A model generated the notes under the pieces. The model had not been told where the DNA came from, ran no database searches, and saw only the letters and a program-made list of their open reading frames with translations. Of a stretch of DNA of 64,000 bases, positions 24,169 through 36,760 are shown in pieces. The DNA is taken from the NCBI RefSeq assembly GCF_000002995.4, contig NW_025062477.1, positions 9,768,649 through 9,832,648 of the forward strand, given 5' to 3'. The stretch comes from Brugia malayi. Taxonomy: Eukaryota > Nematoda > Chromadorea > Rhabditida > Onchocercidae. A program made the translations under genes and the position numbers. Positions within the stretch are counted from its first letter, which is position 1, and each line of letters begins with the position of its first letter.

Positions 24169-26040
24169 ATGGTGAAGGTTTGGCTTGCTGAATCTGGATT
24201 TGTTTGTATGCCGCGTTCATTTGGTCTGGAGAAGTATGTGAAGGAAATATTAGATGACTTCGTGAGTGATCCATTGAAGCGCTCAAAATGCCGTATGTTC
24301 TTTTTGCGAGAAGTGTTCCTGATAAACGACATAAATTTTATTAGTTCAGAAACAACCCTTACTACTCGTTTCAAAAAAAGATGTAATTAAATAAATTTCT
24401 TACAGATTTGGTATTTCTTGGAGAAGTGTTGGCAGAGAACATCAGATTAAGCGATGTGAAGAATATGAAAGATAAGTACACACTACATGTGATGATCCGT
24501 TCCACATTAGATCCTATGCCGAAGTTACAGCTGGATAGCAAGAAATTGCTGGAATGTCGAGAAAAATTTCAGTTCCTGCGTGCTTCCAAACGCAGTCGTG
24601 AGAAGGGAAGTTTTTCATTTTTTCCGTTTTCGTTTGCGATAAATTCATTTATTCCTTCATTTGTTCCACGTAATGAGTTTTGATTTTCCCGAAGTCCTGA
24701 AGCTAGTAGCGTTTTTTATGAACTTCAGGAGATAGTCCCTTTCACTATTGATATCCTCGTGATTTGTTTATGTGGAAGGAAAAGATGGCAATATGCGCTT
24801 ATTTTATTTGAAAAACAAATTCAAACGAAGCATTTATCAAAATTATTAGTATTAGACTATTAGCAATAACATAATATTTATAGATAATCGATGAAATGAA
24901 TAGAAATGATTTCATGGAAGGTCTGCTAAAAGAATTTCCACTTCTGAAGAAAGATCGAATGGCACTAATAGTGGCTAAAGACTTTATTCTATCAGGCGCC
25001 ATGGTTATGGGAAAGCAGAATATGGAGGAAGCCTTTCTTCACGATCATCCGGTACTCGCTTATTTTACGAGCAATAGTAGTAAAACACTGGGGACATAGG
25101 AGTATAGCCACTTCTCTAATAGCAATAAATTTATTATGTAGTTTTTGCTATTATTTTCATGATGGGAAGGACCTTTTCAGATATTAGTAGAAGTAATACA
25201 TTATTGGTTACGAGGCGTTAGTGTACCACCCAGGATGTCGCATTCTGGCTCAAGCGCTTCGCTATCAGATAATCCAACACCAGCTTCCGGACAAAGTGGT
25301 TATGCACCCATTGTAACTCCAGAAATGTTGCAAGAGGTACGGTTTACTATTGAAGATGTTAATATTCATTCACGTTCTGAAAAAACTTTTAACCATAATT
25401 TGTCCATCGAGAAATTAACAAGTACCTGTTCACACCACTAATAAATGAAATATGAAAGTTTAAATGAAATAAAAACTAAAATATAAATAAAAGTTTAATT
25501 TAGTAAGAACTATCGATTTATTTCATGGTGATGAAATCCAAAATTGTTTTATTTCGTATCACCTTCAAGTTTCTGTGATTTCTCATGTATTATAACTAGT
25601 TTGTATTTGTGAGCTACTACAGCTGGCTTAGGGCTAATAATATGCTGTTGAAAATAGTATCTCAGTGTTTGAATGGACATCGGAACTCTGCTGATTAAAG
25701 TTTTATTTGATTTATAAGTTTTCAGAAATCTAATGAAAAAAATTATTTTCAGGCAGTTGCTCAGGCAATAAGAAATGTAGGAGGAAATAGAACCAGTCAG
25801 GGGTTCTCATCGTCTTCGACATCATCGTCTCGAAACTCTCACTATTTCCCCGGTACACTTTCAGCATCTAGCTCTACACAATTTACTTCGCAAATGGCCC
25901 AGTTGGCTGATTTTGGTTTCACAAACACGGAAGAAAATAGGCGAATTCTTGAAGAAACTGGTGGGAATGTCCAACAGGCTCTAGAATTATTGATTGCTTT
26001 ACGAGAATCAGTTATGGATTTAGATGTGTCAGATAGTTGA
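24169..26040 (+). CDS. UBL7: UBL7-like protein: ubiquitin-like plus C-terminal UBA domain
   Basis: Placed exons: 24169-24292, 24406 to about 24597, 24884-25051, 25181-25336 and 25753-26040 (TGA), roughly 310 residues. The N-terminal third is a divergent ubiquitin-like fold (LVFLGEVLAENIRLSDV ... YTLHVMIR, aligning with the GRKLKDDQTL...VHVL part of human UBL7). A middle helical block follows, including HDHP and ILVEVIHYWLRG, aligning with human AHPALVNAIVLVLHS, and then a Ser-rich linker. The C-terminal UBA domain is clear: MAQLADFGFTNTEENRRIL then TGGNVQQALELL. UBL-UBA proteins shuttle or scaffold ubiquitinated clients; the role in worms is unknown. The frame does not join cleanly between 24597 and 24884, so a short exon or another donor is unresolved. 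Confidence 0.85.
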
Positions 26041-26956
26041 TATGTTAATGTTATCTTCAGGAGAAAACTTCGTTTTTGAATTAAAAAATTATTCTGTAAT
26101 CAAGCAGGAAGACTAGTGTATGTTGCATAAGTTAGGGCAGAAAGTTTTTTTCTTTCCACACTCCTTTTCTTTCATGATATAAATTTTTTTTTAATAGGTT
26201 TTTTTCAAAGTATATGTATAACTTTTCAACAAATATATGATCTGTATTTACATTTTTCTTACAAAACATTTAGATTTCATGTAGTAGCATTCAGATTTTG
26301 TGTTATTGCCATTTTCTTATTTTCTACTAGTAAGCTGGTGTATTATTGAAAATCACTTATCAGTTATCAAGATAATTAGTGTAGCAGTAAACAGCTATTT
26401 TTTATTGATTCGCGGCAGTTATTCATATTAAAAACACCAAACAATACACAACATTTTTAGTTAGTCCTTAATATTTCGAGACCTATGTTTCTTTGTTTGC
26501 TGAGTAGTAATTAATTTGATAGTACAAGTATAAATAAAATTGAAATTATTAACCATTTAGATTTTACTACTCTTTTGGCAAAAGATTTGTAGGATTCATT
26601 AACATTTGTTATGTAAATATGAATTTCAAAATACATAATTATGTGTTATGATGGTGGTTTCTGTACCTTTAGAAAATGAAAATTCATTGGGATTTCAGTG
26701 TATTGGATAAATAGTTTCTTGCATGTTGAATAGTAATACATTCGTTATCTGCTTATTTGTCACTGTACAAATATTTTAGTTGATGTTTAATATTTCGAAA
26801 TCGCTGCTGAATGTTATTTTTCTCGTCATTTCTCTTCCGTTATTCCTTCCCGCAATTCTTTTCAGCTCAATTGTCATTTTGTAAATCAAAAATCGTAAAA
26901 TTAAAGAAAATTGAGGTACAACATATTTGCTTCTTTTTCCTAACTTTTAGCAAAAT
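26041..26956. other. UBL7-RPP38 intergenic region
   Basis: AT-rich spacer of 916 bp. No exon or RNA gene seen. It ends in CTTTTAG six bases before the RPP38 start codon. Confidence 0.6.
26949..26956 (+). promoter_or_regulatory. Candidate trans-splice acceptor of RPP38
   Basis: AACTTTTAG ends at 26950, six bases upstream of ATG 26957. It is a pyrimidine-rich acceptor with no upstream coding exon, as expected for a spliced-leader site. It could also be the end of a 5' UTR intron. Confidence 0.4.
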
Positions 26957-28577
26957 ATGAAAAAGCACCGGAGCAGTAGGCCATACTTGAAATGCAGACT
27001 AAAGTTTGACTGGCACATCAAGTCTCATGATACATCAAATTGTTTCCTGAATTCTTTGGTTGAATTTCTTCTGGAAAAAGGTTTCAAACGACCTGAAAAG
27101 GTCAAGCGAAGTACGGGACAAAGTGTTATGAAGTCTGCGACTTGTAATCCGCAAAGAACAAAAGACATAAACATTTCGGAAAGGGACAACGCTGTGGATA
27201 AAACCCGGAAGGTTATTTTTCAGTTAACTCTTTCGTAGATCACCAATTTTGCAGCCAAAATGAAACATATAGAACTCAAGATGTAAATTGATAACAATGT
27301 GCAATGAAAATGCCTAGTTTCGAATGGACTGGGTAAGACGATGTCATGCTTGAATCTCAGTAGTTGAGCATTCCTGACATGTTTATATATTTATTAGTTT
27401 GGAAATTGTTTGGTAGAATTTTGTTTCCTTACATTTCATCTGTAAGTTTTGAAACTTTTAATAATATTTATAATCCATAATGTCAAACTATAGTCTTCGT
27501 TCGCTTTGATTGGAATGCGTTCAGTATTACGTAGTATGCAAAGGGATGTGTTGTCAGCAGTATTCTTTGACACAGTCACAATCAAGCCATCAGCAGTTAC
27601 AACTACTTTGGGACTGTATGCTACCAGGTATGAGAGTTGTATCATTTGGTCCAAAAGCTTACTCTCTACTCTTTTTTTTTCAGTAAATAGTTGAAACATA
27701 TTTAAAATCTACAGCATTTCAATATTTTTCCTTTTTTAATTTTTTAATCACAAAGACGTTATTCTCATTGACAATCGTGAACTATATTGCTTCATAACAC
27801 CCTATTAGTATTGTGATATTTCTATAATACATTTTGGGGTTATTTCATAACTTTTAATTTAGAAATATTGGATTTGTTGGAAACGCTGCTTAGTCTTCTT
27901 TCTCTTCATGAGTACATCAATTAAATTCGGTGATAATGCTCTTACAGCTGCTTGGACACATGCATCTTTGCTCATTAATGTTGTAATTTCCAGCTTACAG
28001 AATACGAAGGTATACGCCATCTCTGGTTTAAACGCTGCTCTTTCAACAGCTCTTAATATGCCAATGGTGGGAGCTGTAGGATTGATAAACATACCGGCCA
28101 CTAAAGAACTTTGTGATTTGGCAGTCCATTCATTCACCAGTGTCAGCATTTCAAATAAAGTTCGTCTCATTCGTTTTTATCAACGTCTGACCATTGACTC
28201 TTTCGGCTGCTACACGAAAGAGTATTTCCTAACAATGTATATCAGATCACACTGCAATTAGACTCCGAGCATATTAGTTATGCCTGGGACTATTAAAGAA
28301 ATTCCTCAACGTCCTTTAAAAGCGTCCATGCAACAGCTTGATAGATTACTGTCGTTTTCCTCATATAAAAAGGCTTTTATCTCCAGTCCTTTCTGATTTA
28401 CATGAGGAAAGTCATAGCACTACTATCAAAAACGAATATCAAGGAAATGGTAGTAGCATTCGTTTTATCGCTTTATTTGTTTCCTTTTTATGATTGGTCG
28501 CTAATTTTCAGGAAAAATCTCTATCGACTGCCGTAACAACTGAATTGCAAATTCCGACTGGAAAAAAGAAGAAATGA
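26957..28577 (+). CDS. RPP38: RNase P/MRP protein subunit Rpp38-like (L7Ae family)
   Basis: Four exons (26957-27211, 27494-27627, 27994-28159, 28512-28577) give 206 residues with agreeing phases. The basic N-terminus is followed by an L7Ae-type fold: LIGMRSVLRSMQRDVLSAVF, then IKPSAVTTTLGLYAT, then ALNMPMVGAVGLINIP. These align in order with human RPP38 (IGVNEVTRALERRELLLVLV, VKPAMITSHLIQLS, IGLKCVLALAF). The C-terminal tail is lysine-rich (GKKKK). Rpp38 binds kink-turns in the RNA of RNase P and RNase MRP, acting in tRNA 5' and rRNA maturation in the nucleus. The protein is shorter than the human 283 residues, mostly at the C-terminus. Another L7Ae relative (for example a Nhp2-like protein) is less likely because of the long basic N-terminus and the SVKP-like block. 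Confidence 0.83.
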
Positions 28578-29423
28578 AAAAAAACTTTGCTTTTTGAATG
28601 TTTTCTTTAAATCATCGATAAAACATGTATCATTATGTTAGTTTACATTTCCATTGGCCCGGAATCAGTTTTTTCTCGGTATTACAGTAACTAAAACGAT
28701 ATATATAGAAACATAAGGTGAACGGGAGTTCCGTAAACGAGATCAACAGCGAAGATACGAGATGACTTAGAGCCACTGATCGAGAACTACACAGGTGCAC
28801 ATGTCATCACGGATTGCACTGAAAGGAATTAGACCTACCAGCACCAAAAGGACTAAACAGCACTAAAAATTAACAATTGGATGTGGTTTAACTCCGAGTT
28901 GCGATAAACTGATTATTCATCTGAGAGATTTTAAGATGATAGTGTTTGGGGAGGTCCGATTTTGCGGTGTTTAGGAACGTTCCGCTATTTAGAGTTATGT
29001 GAGAAGAGAAGGTTAATGTAAAAATGAAACTGCTGCAGTTCACAACATCATTGCCCGATCTGTGGCACTGATTGAAATATCTGGTTATCACTAAGGCAGC
29101 ACTGTTACCATTTTTCGTTCTAATATTATTGCCCATCAAGATAACCGTATTTACACCATTCCAGAACATTCCTTTGTCAGGAATTGGAATTTCACAAGTG
29201 AATCCAGAAATGAGACGTAATATCCGGTATCAGTCTTTCTACAGTTCTCCGATTCTAATCAATTATATCCTGCCTTGCATATCCGTGTCTAATTTCCTTG
29301 ATCACCAGTAATATTTATTAGTGTTCGGAATTTATGTGAATTAAATTTGTTGGAACAGTTTCTTGAAAGTTATTTCAGGAAATGATACGTAATTCGTTCT
29401 TTGGTAAAAATTTGTAGAGCAAG
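28578..29423. other. RPP38-INPP5F intergenic region
   Basis: An 846-bp spacer, less AT-rich around 28700-28860 than its surroundings. An open frame on the minus strand (28888-29169) shows no domain and no splice context. Probably the promoter region or outron of INPP5F. Confidence 0.55.
29416..29423 (+). promoter_or_regulatory. Candidate trans-splice acceptor of INPP5F
   Basis: ATTTGTAG ends at 29417, six bases before ATG 29424. The distance matches that at RPP38, and no upstream coding exon in phase was found. A 5' UTR intron is the alternative. Confidence 0.4.
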
Positions 29424-32400
29424 ATGATATTACTAGGTACGACGAGCAGCCTTTATTTGGTACAAGGAAGTTGTGTCCTGAAATGCTGCAAATCAACAAT
29501 GAAACTGTCAGCTTCCTCAGTAGAAGGTATTACTATCTAATTCATTCTTTTTCCACCAAAAAAAAAAAAAAAAATATCACTTGGATCATTTACTTACTCA
29601 GTTGTCGCGGATCACAGTCTGACTATATTCAAAAGGATGTGGTACTGTAGTACACTTTACACTTCACACTTTTTTATAAACTTATTCTTGTCATCTTGTT
29701 TTTCATTATTCTTAGTTAAGATTTTCTGAGCTTTAATATTGTTCGTTTATTTCGTGTCTCGAAATTTACATTTACTTCCAAATTCAGTTGTTGGTGCAAC
29801 GAACAGTGTCAGTTTTGTTACTTAAAATCATATTCCACTTACTTTGCTAGTTAAAGTGGGACTATTTATTTCACCGAAAAGAATCACGGTTTCATCTTCA
29901 TAATAACTCTTAGTTTCTCTTATCCAATCTACCAAGGCGATTCACAAGCTTCAAATATTCTTTCCACTTCTTTGAAGATGGAAGTTCTTTATGATTTAAA
30001 AATTTTCAACTCATTGTGTGTTAAACCAGTGGATACATAACTATAAATCACATGATTTTTGATTTTTGCAGAATCTGTTGATGCTATTGAATTAGGCGAG
30101 TTCGTTGCTTTTATCGGAAAAATTCTGGTGGGAAACGAGTGTTATCTGCTGGTTGTTGTTGAATGCACCCCGGTAGCTACATATCCTTGTACGAATGTAA
30201 GTTTATGATGTAGCCTTTTTTTCTGTTTCAAGTCTGGCCTGTTATTTATTTCCTGATTCGTTCTCTTTATTTTTTTATTCTTGAAAATCAAGGATGTTAA
30301 ATCTTTTAAGTCTTTGTTATTACTTGACTTTAAGTTAAGCTTGATATGAGTACTAATGATGTTTCAGGATACAATCAATCATATTGATAGGGTGGTTGCG
30401 ATACCAGTGGAAAAAGATGGCCTGCCTTGTAAGGTGAAATATTTCTAGCCTCTTATAGCTAATTAGTGATCTCGCTGAACTTTTCACTAATTATTGTCCA
30501 GGATCTAAACATTAGTAAGGACTAATGCACAAGTTAGAATTTTCAAGTTTGCAGAAATATTTTTGAGTAGTTCCAAAATGGTTGGAATTAATCGATGATT
30601 CATTGCAGCCAGTCATATCTCCGTCAAAATTGGAAAAGATTAAAATTTCACGGAAAAAGGTAATGCATTTTATTACGGGGAAAGGGAATTCGATTCGATT
30701 GATCGACGAAATTCTGCAGCTTTTTAATGGTGGTGATTTCTATATTTGTTTCAAAAGAGATATCACATTAAATACCCAAAGGCAAGCAACTGTTCTTTTC
30801 AAATTTAACTCGTTTTAGTATTTCTGATGGATTAAGTTCATTGTTTCTGATATAGGTAACGGCATTATATATTTTACTAATTTGTTGTAAATTATCAATG
30901 AAGTATTTGTTAAAAAAATGTTAAAAAAAGATTACCTAATTCATGTTAGGATTTCTGAAAACAGCTATATCGAACTGCATTAAGTAGATAATGTCAGTTA
31001 TAGTAACTTTTCCACAAGACATACGAATAAGTGGTTCAGTTATAGTAACTTTTCCACAAGACATACGAATAAGTGGTTCTTTTGGAATTATGCATTACTT
31101 TCTGATCTCTTTAACGATGAGGGCTTTCCTCATCCAGGAACTGAAGAATGGATCATTCCAGTATGTCAAGGCTTTGTCGCTGAAAGGTTGATTTTTAATT
31201 TTTGGTGCTTGGAAAAACTAGACGCAAATTTTGTAAAGAATTAAAAAGCTTTGTTTTGTAATCCGTAATAAGATAGATGTTGTTTCTGAACTGTGTTTTT
31301 AAACTTGATAGAAATGATAAAGGACTTTTCATTAATTTATGAATATTTTAATAGAATATAATGTTGACGAGGAAACCTTGTACTCTCTTATTTGTAAGTT
31401 TAACTTTAGGTGGTGATGGTTTTTCAACTTTGTTTTCCTTTTTTTTTGTAGTAACTTGGTTTTATACATTTAAATCATGCAGATTTTTTACTAGAGAGGT
31501 ATCAGTTGAGGCTGAAACCAAGTTGGTAATAACACTGATATCAAGGCGATCTATAAATTGTGCTGGTGTACGGTATCTGAAACGGGGTGTCGATGGAGAT
31601 GGTGATGTTGCTAATTTCGTGGAAACCGAAGTAGTGCTAACAATTTTTGGCCATTGTCTCTCTTATGTCCAAGTCAGTATTTTGTTTCAAACACATACGT
31701 TTAGAAATGTCAAATTTAATAAAAAATGCTTTGCCTGATAAAAACGGCGGTGATGATATGAAGATATTTAGTTTCGCTTTAAAATTAAATATGTTCAGAT
31801 ACGAGGATCTGTTCCAGTTTTTTGGACTCAACAAGGATATCGTTATCGTCCACCACTAGTGATAAGTAAAACGTTCGCTGATTCTTACCCAGCTTTCAAT
31901 AAGCATGTTACGAAAATGATAGAAACTTATGGCGCACCTTTAACTATTGTTAATTTAGTGGAGCAAAGAGGAAGGCACGTTCTCGTAATACTCAACTTCA
32001 TATTGTTTTGCTATTAAAAAAATCTAGTGGACATCTGTATTGTTAATTTAAAAAAATACCTAGTGACTTTATAGAGAAATGCAGCTTTCGGTGAGCTTTC
32101 TGCAGCATATCCTTCACATGAATTCGCCAAACGTTGCTTATTTTACATACGATTTTCATTTTCGTTGTCGAGGACTTCGCTTTCATAAGGTGATTGACGT
32201 TTTGTTGCTCCTTCATCCTTTTTGAGTGCAATATTTGACCAAAAAAAAAGCTAAGTTCATAAATGATTTCCACCTGATTTAATTTTAAATATATAAGTAA
32301 ATTTCAATCTTTTATAGTAAATGAAATTCAATGCATTCTCTTCAGGTTGCGGATTTGATCTCAGCACTGACTGAGCAAATTTCTGCTATAGGTTTTTGTT

Positions 32401-35083
32401 GGGTTGATAAATGTGGTGAAATAGTACGCCAGCAGCAAGGTGTTATCCGAACAAATTGCGTAGATTGTCTGGATAGGACCAATGTCGTACAGGTAGAGTA
32501 CTCTTAATTTCATTCACTGATGATGCTTGGGAATAAAAGTTCAACAGTTTCTAACGGAATGAGTATGGCACTAATATAATATGGAAATCGAATTAGCAGA
32601 GCACATTCCACATAGTTCTTTTTTTCTTTTTCTAGTCTGCCCTCTGACAATAGCTTCTTAATCTGTTAATTAAAAAATTATAAATTCAGTGTGCAGTATC
32701 GCAAGCGCTATGCCTAGTCCAGGCACAGAAACTCGGCATTGTTGGCCCTCAAACGAATGCTCCGCTTGAACTTATTCAAGCGTTACAAACGATGTGGGCT
32801 GATAATGGTGACGCTATTTCAAGGCAGGTATAGTTTTTTCTTTTATTTTTCAAAATTTCCTGGTAATTAAATTATTTGACTACATTACCAGTTAATTATT
32901 TGTTGCTCTTACTATTTTTAATTATTTATTAACTTTTTATTTAGTATTCGCATATTTGAAGCACTAAATCAAATGCAGAATGACCAAATATAAACTGAAA
33001 GTAAAGTGGTCAATGATAAACTGAATCAAATATGAAAATTTGGATTTATTGTCCATTTATTTTATACTTTAATTTTTTGCATTTTTAATATAATCTTTTT
33101 TTAATATATGAAAAATCTGTACTTTTAATATATATATTGAAGTATGCTGGTACCGATGCCTTGAAAGGAGATATAACTCGAAACGGTCAAAGGAATTTGG
33201 TGGGTATGGTTAAGGACGGATATAATTCAGCTTCACGGTACTATTTGTCTCACATGAGGGATGCACAGCGGCAACTTGCAGTTGATACTCTCCTGGGTAA
33301 TTTTAATCACTGTTTTACTTAATTCCTACGGAAATGCCTTCACAAATAAAAAAAGCATATAATTCTTATAATATTGATGATTTAATTTCCAAATATTTTT
33401 GATTGTTGGTTTCCAAATATTTTTGATTTTAAGGGATGTCTTTGGATGCAGGCGAAACACAAGGTGAACAGTTTGAGGGTGAAGATGAAGAAGTTGAAAG
33501 TATAGGTCGACTGGTCCGCGAAGCAATTCTTTTTATCCTTCCTGAGAAAGAGATACTCGTTGGTGGATGGGCCTTAGTTGAAGGATCAAATAGTACTGAT
33601 CAAATTGATAGCGTATTGGTATTGACAAAGTTTGTCTTTGAAACTTTAATCCGTTTTTTTCTCAAAACACGATTGGTTTATTTGGTCGTTTTCCAGAACG
33701 GCTGTTATAATTGCTTCATATGACGATGATACGAAACTCTCGGATGTGAAGCATATCGATTTCGATGAAATTAGCGGTTTAGAGTATGGTCACCTGGGCA
33801 AGTCATCACGAACTCATCTAAGGTTCATTAAGCAAAATAGTTTTCTTTAGCCAATATGAAAGGTGGTTGATAAACTAGTAAGAAAAATGATTTAAAGGTA
33901 TCATCATTATTGTATATTTTTTATGAAAAACTAATACAGCTTATATTGTTTTCGAATAAATTACTTGTAATTTTGCAGATTATGTTCAAAATCAGGTGAA
34001 TTATTCACCTGGCGAGCAGCAAAAACTCGTTTGTTTAACAATGTTGCAATTCAACTCAGGGCAGAAGACGAAGCGGATGAGTATATTCAGGCAATTGGCG
34101 AACAGATAAAGGTGACTATGTCATTGGCTGGATATATTATCAGCTTTTCTTATGTTCCAGTATTGAGCAAGCCTGAAACAACCGATAAAAACAAGTATGA
34201 TTTTTTCTTTCAACTTTTCATCTTTTGATATTTCTTAAAATCTTACTGTTCTTTATGAATGTTATACTTTTTCTCTACTTAGAAGAAGAATGATGAATAT
34301 GGTGGCATCGGTTTTCCGATCGCGAAGTGATTGCTCTATGAGATCACAGTTTGAACACACTACTTTCTCGAGGTTGGGTGATCTCACTGATGATGTGATA
34401 ACTTCCCGTGTGGAGGTATCTTATATTTGCATGGGATCAACACTTTTCTTGTTATTTTTAGGACTTTTTAATTTTTTCAACTGGTATTGTACTACCTCCA
34501 TTTTAGAAAGGTATACGCGTTGTAGACGATATGATTTCAATCATGAGTACCTCACCTGGCGAGTCTACTACAGTTTCTGTAGAGTCTGGGAATTCCAAAT
34601 CGAATGGGAAAAGAGAGGACCGATTACAAGAAAAACAGAACAATAACAAAAACTTGCTTAAAGTTTATATTAATTGCTTCTAATTATTCAATATTTTTTC
34701 CTTGGCTATATTAAAAATAAAAGGATTGGATAACTATATTGCTTAATAATTTACAGTCAACGAATTTTTACTCAATCCTGATCCTGTATGTGTACTAGAA
34801 ACAGTGCTAAGAATAAAAATTAAGCTCGACAATATTAGAGATAGATCAAAGATGATAATTTCAGATATCACACATATGTTCTTCGAAGTCTGATGATCAT
34901 TTAACCGGCAAAACGGATGATTTCATTTCGCTGCTCCAAAAATTTAAATTGGCTACTTCAAGGAGTAGTTATGCTGTGACTGCGAATGTTTCTAACTTTC
35001 AGGCAGTAGATTTTTCGAATAATGTTTTTTCAAAGTATAGGCAACAAATTCTCGACTCAAAATCACGTATAATATTGTTATAA
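29424..35083 (+). CDS. INPP5F: INPP5F/Sac2-type phosphoinositide phosphatase
   Basis: Phosphatidylinositol 4-phosphatase of the Sac2 subfamily, acting on endosomal membranes in animals. Seventeen exons: 29424-29526, 30072-30196, 30368-30428, 30571 (or 30568)-30781, 31040 (or 30998)-31186, 31483-31672, 31799-31974, 32075-32189, 32346-32492, 32690-32827, 33143-33296, 33434-33629, 33697-33822, 33979-34194, 34283-34415, 34507-34662, 34865-35083. All phases agree; the total is 870 residues, against 1,132 in human. Landmarks in order: [57 protein letters not shown], catalytic [10 protein letters not shown], then the hSac2 domain (GGWALVEG). The C-terminal end [17 protein letters not shown] resembles human KMFIQCQTRIIQI. 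Two introns appear to have GC donors (after 30781 and 31974). Confidence 0.95.
30994..31077 (+). repeat. Perfect 42-bp tandem duplication spanning an INPP5F splice acceptor
   Basis: Copy 1 is 30994-31035 and copy 2 is 31036-31077, identical over 42 bases. Each copy begins TCAG, so the exon can start at 30998 or at 31040. The unit is 14 codons, both copies are open in the INPP5F frame, and use of the upstream acceptor would add 14 residues (a second [13 protein letters not shown]). Confidence 0.9.
32346..32492 (+). other. INPP5F: INPP5F catalytic exon with the C-x5-R motif
   Basis: The exon encodes [20 protein letters not shown] followed by the phosphatase loop C-V-D-C-L-D-R-T-N. The catalytic Cys codon is TGC 32457-32459, about residue 414, and the Arg of C-x5-R is intact, so the enzyme is expected to be active. 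The following exon (32690-32827) carries [12 protein letters not shown], and the next starts [10 protein letters not shown], both Sac-domain signatures. Confidence 0.95.
33434..34194 (+). other. INPP5F: INPP5F hSac2 (PH-like) domain
   Basis: Exons 33434-33629, 33697-33822 and 33979-34194 encode the domain found only after the Sac domain in Sac2/INPP5F and relatives: an acidic lead, [33 protein letters not shown], then [17 protein letters not shown]. In the human protein this domain mediates dimerisation. It separates this gene from SAC1 and FIG4 types. Confidence 0.9.
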
Positions 35084-36760
35084 ATGCTGTGCTTATCTCA
35101 TAAGCAATGTTATACTTGTCTTATTCCATTTCTCTTTGTAATTTATTTTTTGTGTTGAAAGTACGAAGTTACGAAGATGATATGAATATTAATGAAGAAA
35201 AAAAGGTTTGCCCGTTTTTTCAAATTTGAGAATTTTCAGGAATATCAAACTCGACAACATTATTCTAAGGCTTGTTAAAGTAACCTTTTTCTATTCCTTT
35301 ATCGTTTTGTTTCAATTGAACATGACTTTTTCGCACCATGCAATCTATCCACTAGTTAGGCTTTCAGTAATTAATTCAATTAGGCCTACAAATAACGCGA
35401 TTAACATGCAATGCTTCCTGCTGACCTAGAATTTGTAGGATGTATTTATTTAAACTAATTAGGGTTCTATATGCATTTATTGGGAGAAAGTAACTTTCTT
35501 GACTGCAGTGTTTAATTTACAGTTGAGCCAGTTCGACTGAAATAATAGAATTAAATTATCAGATTTCACCTTGAAATTTAATTTTCATTTTTATTATTTC
35601 GAATTTTGGGCTCTTCGTTTTACAAGTTTATTTTTGGATTTTAACAAACTTTGTTTTAGAATTTACTGGTGCCGAAGCTGTTTGTTTTTAGTTTTCATAT
35701 TAAAAACAGTTGAAGAGTTATAGTATTACTCCCCATACAGATTTTGTGGCTTAATTTGTAGCAGTGGAAAAGAAGAGACGGTTGAGACTTCCGCTTTTTA
35801 GCTCATACTTTAAAATGGATCTTATGTGTCTCTTCCAGACGGCTCTTCCAAGAAAATCTTTTCCATTTCTTTCCTTTTACTTTCCATAGGGTTGTCGTTT
35901 ACACGGTAATTAAGAGGAAAATCTGTTGTCATCAGACTCCGTCTCTAGCGCTCTTCTTTTGTGATCTTGCTTGTGTAATAAAATGTACGATTGAAATAGG
36001 AATGAGTGCATCAATGGATCGCTATGTGGCAGTTTGCAGTTTCGGTGTAGTCATTGCACTCCTCAACAGTCATCCATCTATTCATCTGAATCATCATGCA
36101 TTGTACTTTCTATAGTGACTCACTGATTCGGCATTGGATAAGTATCGCTGAAGTAGAAATTCATCGAAATTAAGCATGTAACTGTCGAATGGTTCAGATG
36201 TGGTTCTTCTTGCATATGCTTATTTGCAGCTGAAGGTACCTGGCAGTGGGGAGTTCATTCCTATCCATTCCATTATGAGCGTATTGCATTCATTTCTGCA
36301 ACTATTTCTGATTTCTTCACAGTTAATTTTATCCAAAAAAAAATTATATTAGTGTTTCTTAATCATATGAATGTTCATCTATTCGATCACTAAAGATACC
36401 GAATCTTCATTTTATGATGCTCCAAATATTGATGACATATATGCTAATCACGTTTCTATTCGAGTTGACTACTATCTAACCAGTTTAATAAATATTATCA
36501 ACATTGATGTACTTTGTTCAAGCGACCAATTGATATATTTATCGATTAATATCTTTCCTTAAATTGCTTGATATGGAAACTAGTTATTGATTTAGAAAAA
36601 ATTAATATCAAAAATTTGAGAAGGAAGAGAGTGTATGGTTTGAGAATTTCATTGAATTTTTTAGTATCGGGTTTTGTCGAGTTATTTTTTCATTTCGGTT
36701 TGGTTGTAGTCTTTTATATATCATTTCTTCCGGAACACATATCATTTGTACTTTTCAGTA
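35084..36760. other. INPP5F-vps-13 intergenic region
   Basis: A 1.7 kb spacer, with somewhat richer, less monotonous sequence at about 35750-36290. I found no exon with a domain or paired splice signals. It should contain the INPP5F 3' UTR and the vps-13 promoter or outron. Confidence 0.6.
36752..36760 (+). promoter_or_regulatory. Candidate trans-splice acceptor of vps-13
   Basis: TTTTCAG ends at 36758, leaving only TA before ATG 36761. This is the best acceptor consensus next to any start codon in the window and fits a spliced-leader site with a 2-nt 5' UTR. Confidence 0.5.

Noticed and set aside
27908..27993. Upstream part of the 27908-28261 frame as an RPP38 start
   Set aside because: The acceptor TTTCCAG at 27993 gives the only phase that joins exon 27494-27627. 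The sequence before it has no match to Rpp38.
28888..29169. 93-codon minus-strand frame upstream of INPP5F
   Set aside because: No domain, no splice context, composition like translated AT-rich intergenic DNA.
31355..31396. Possible small INPP5F exon ([12 protein letters not shown]) after TTTAATAG
   Set aside because: The exon ending at 31186 joins the one starting at 31483 directly in phase and gives a Sac2-like sequence. The small piece needs a different incoming phase.
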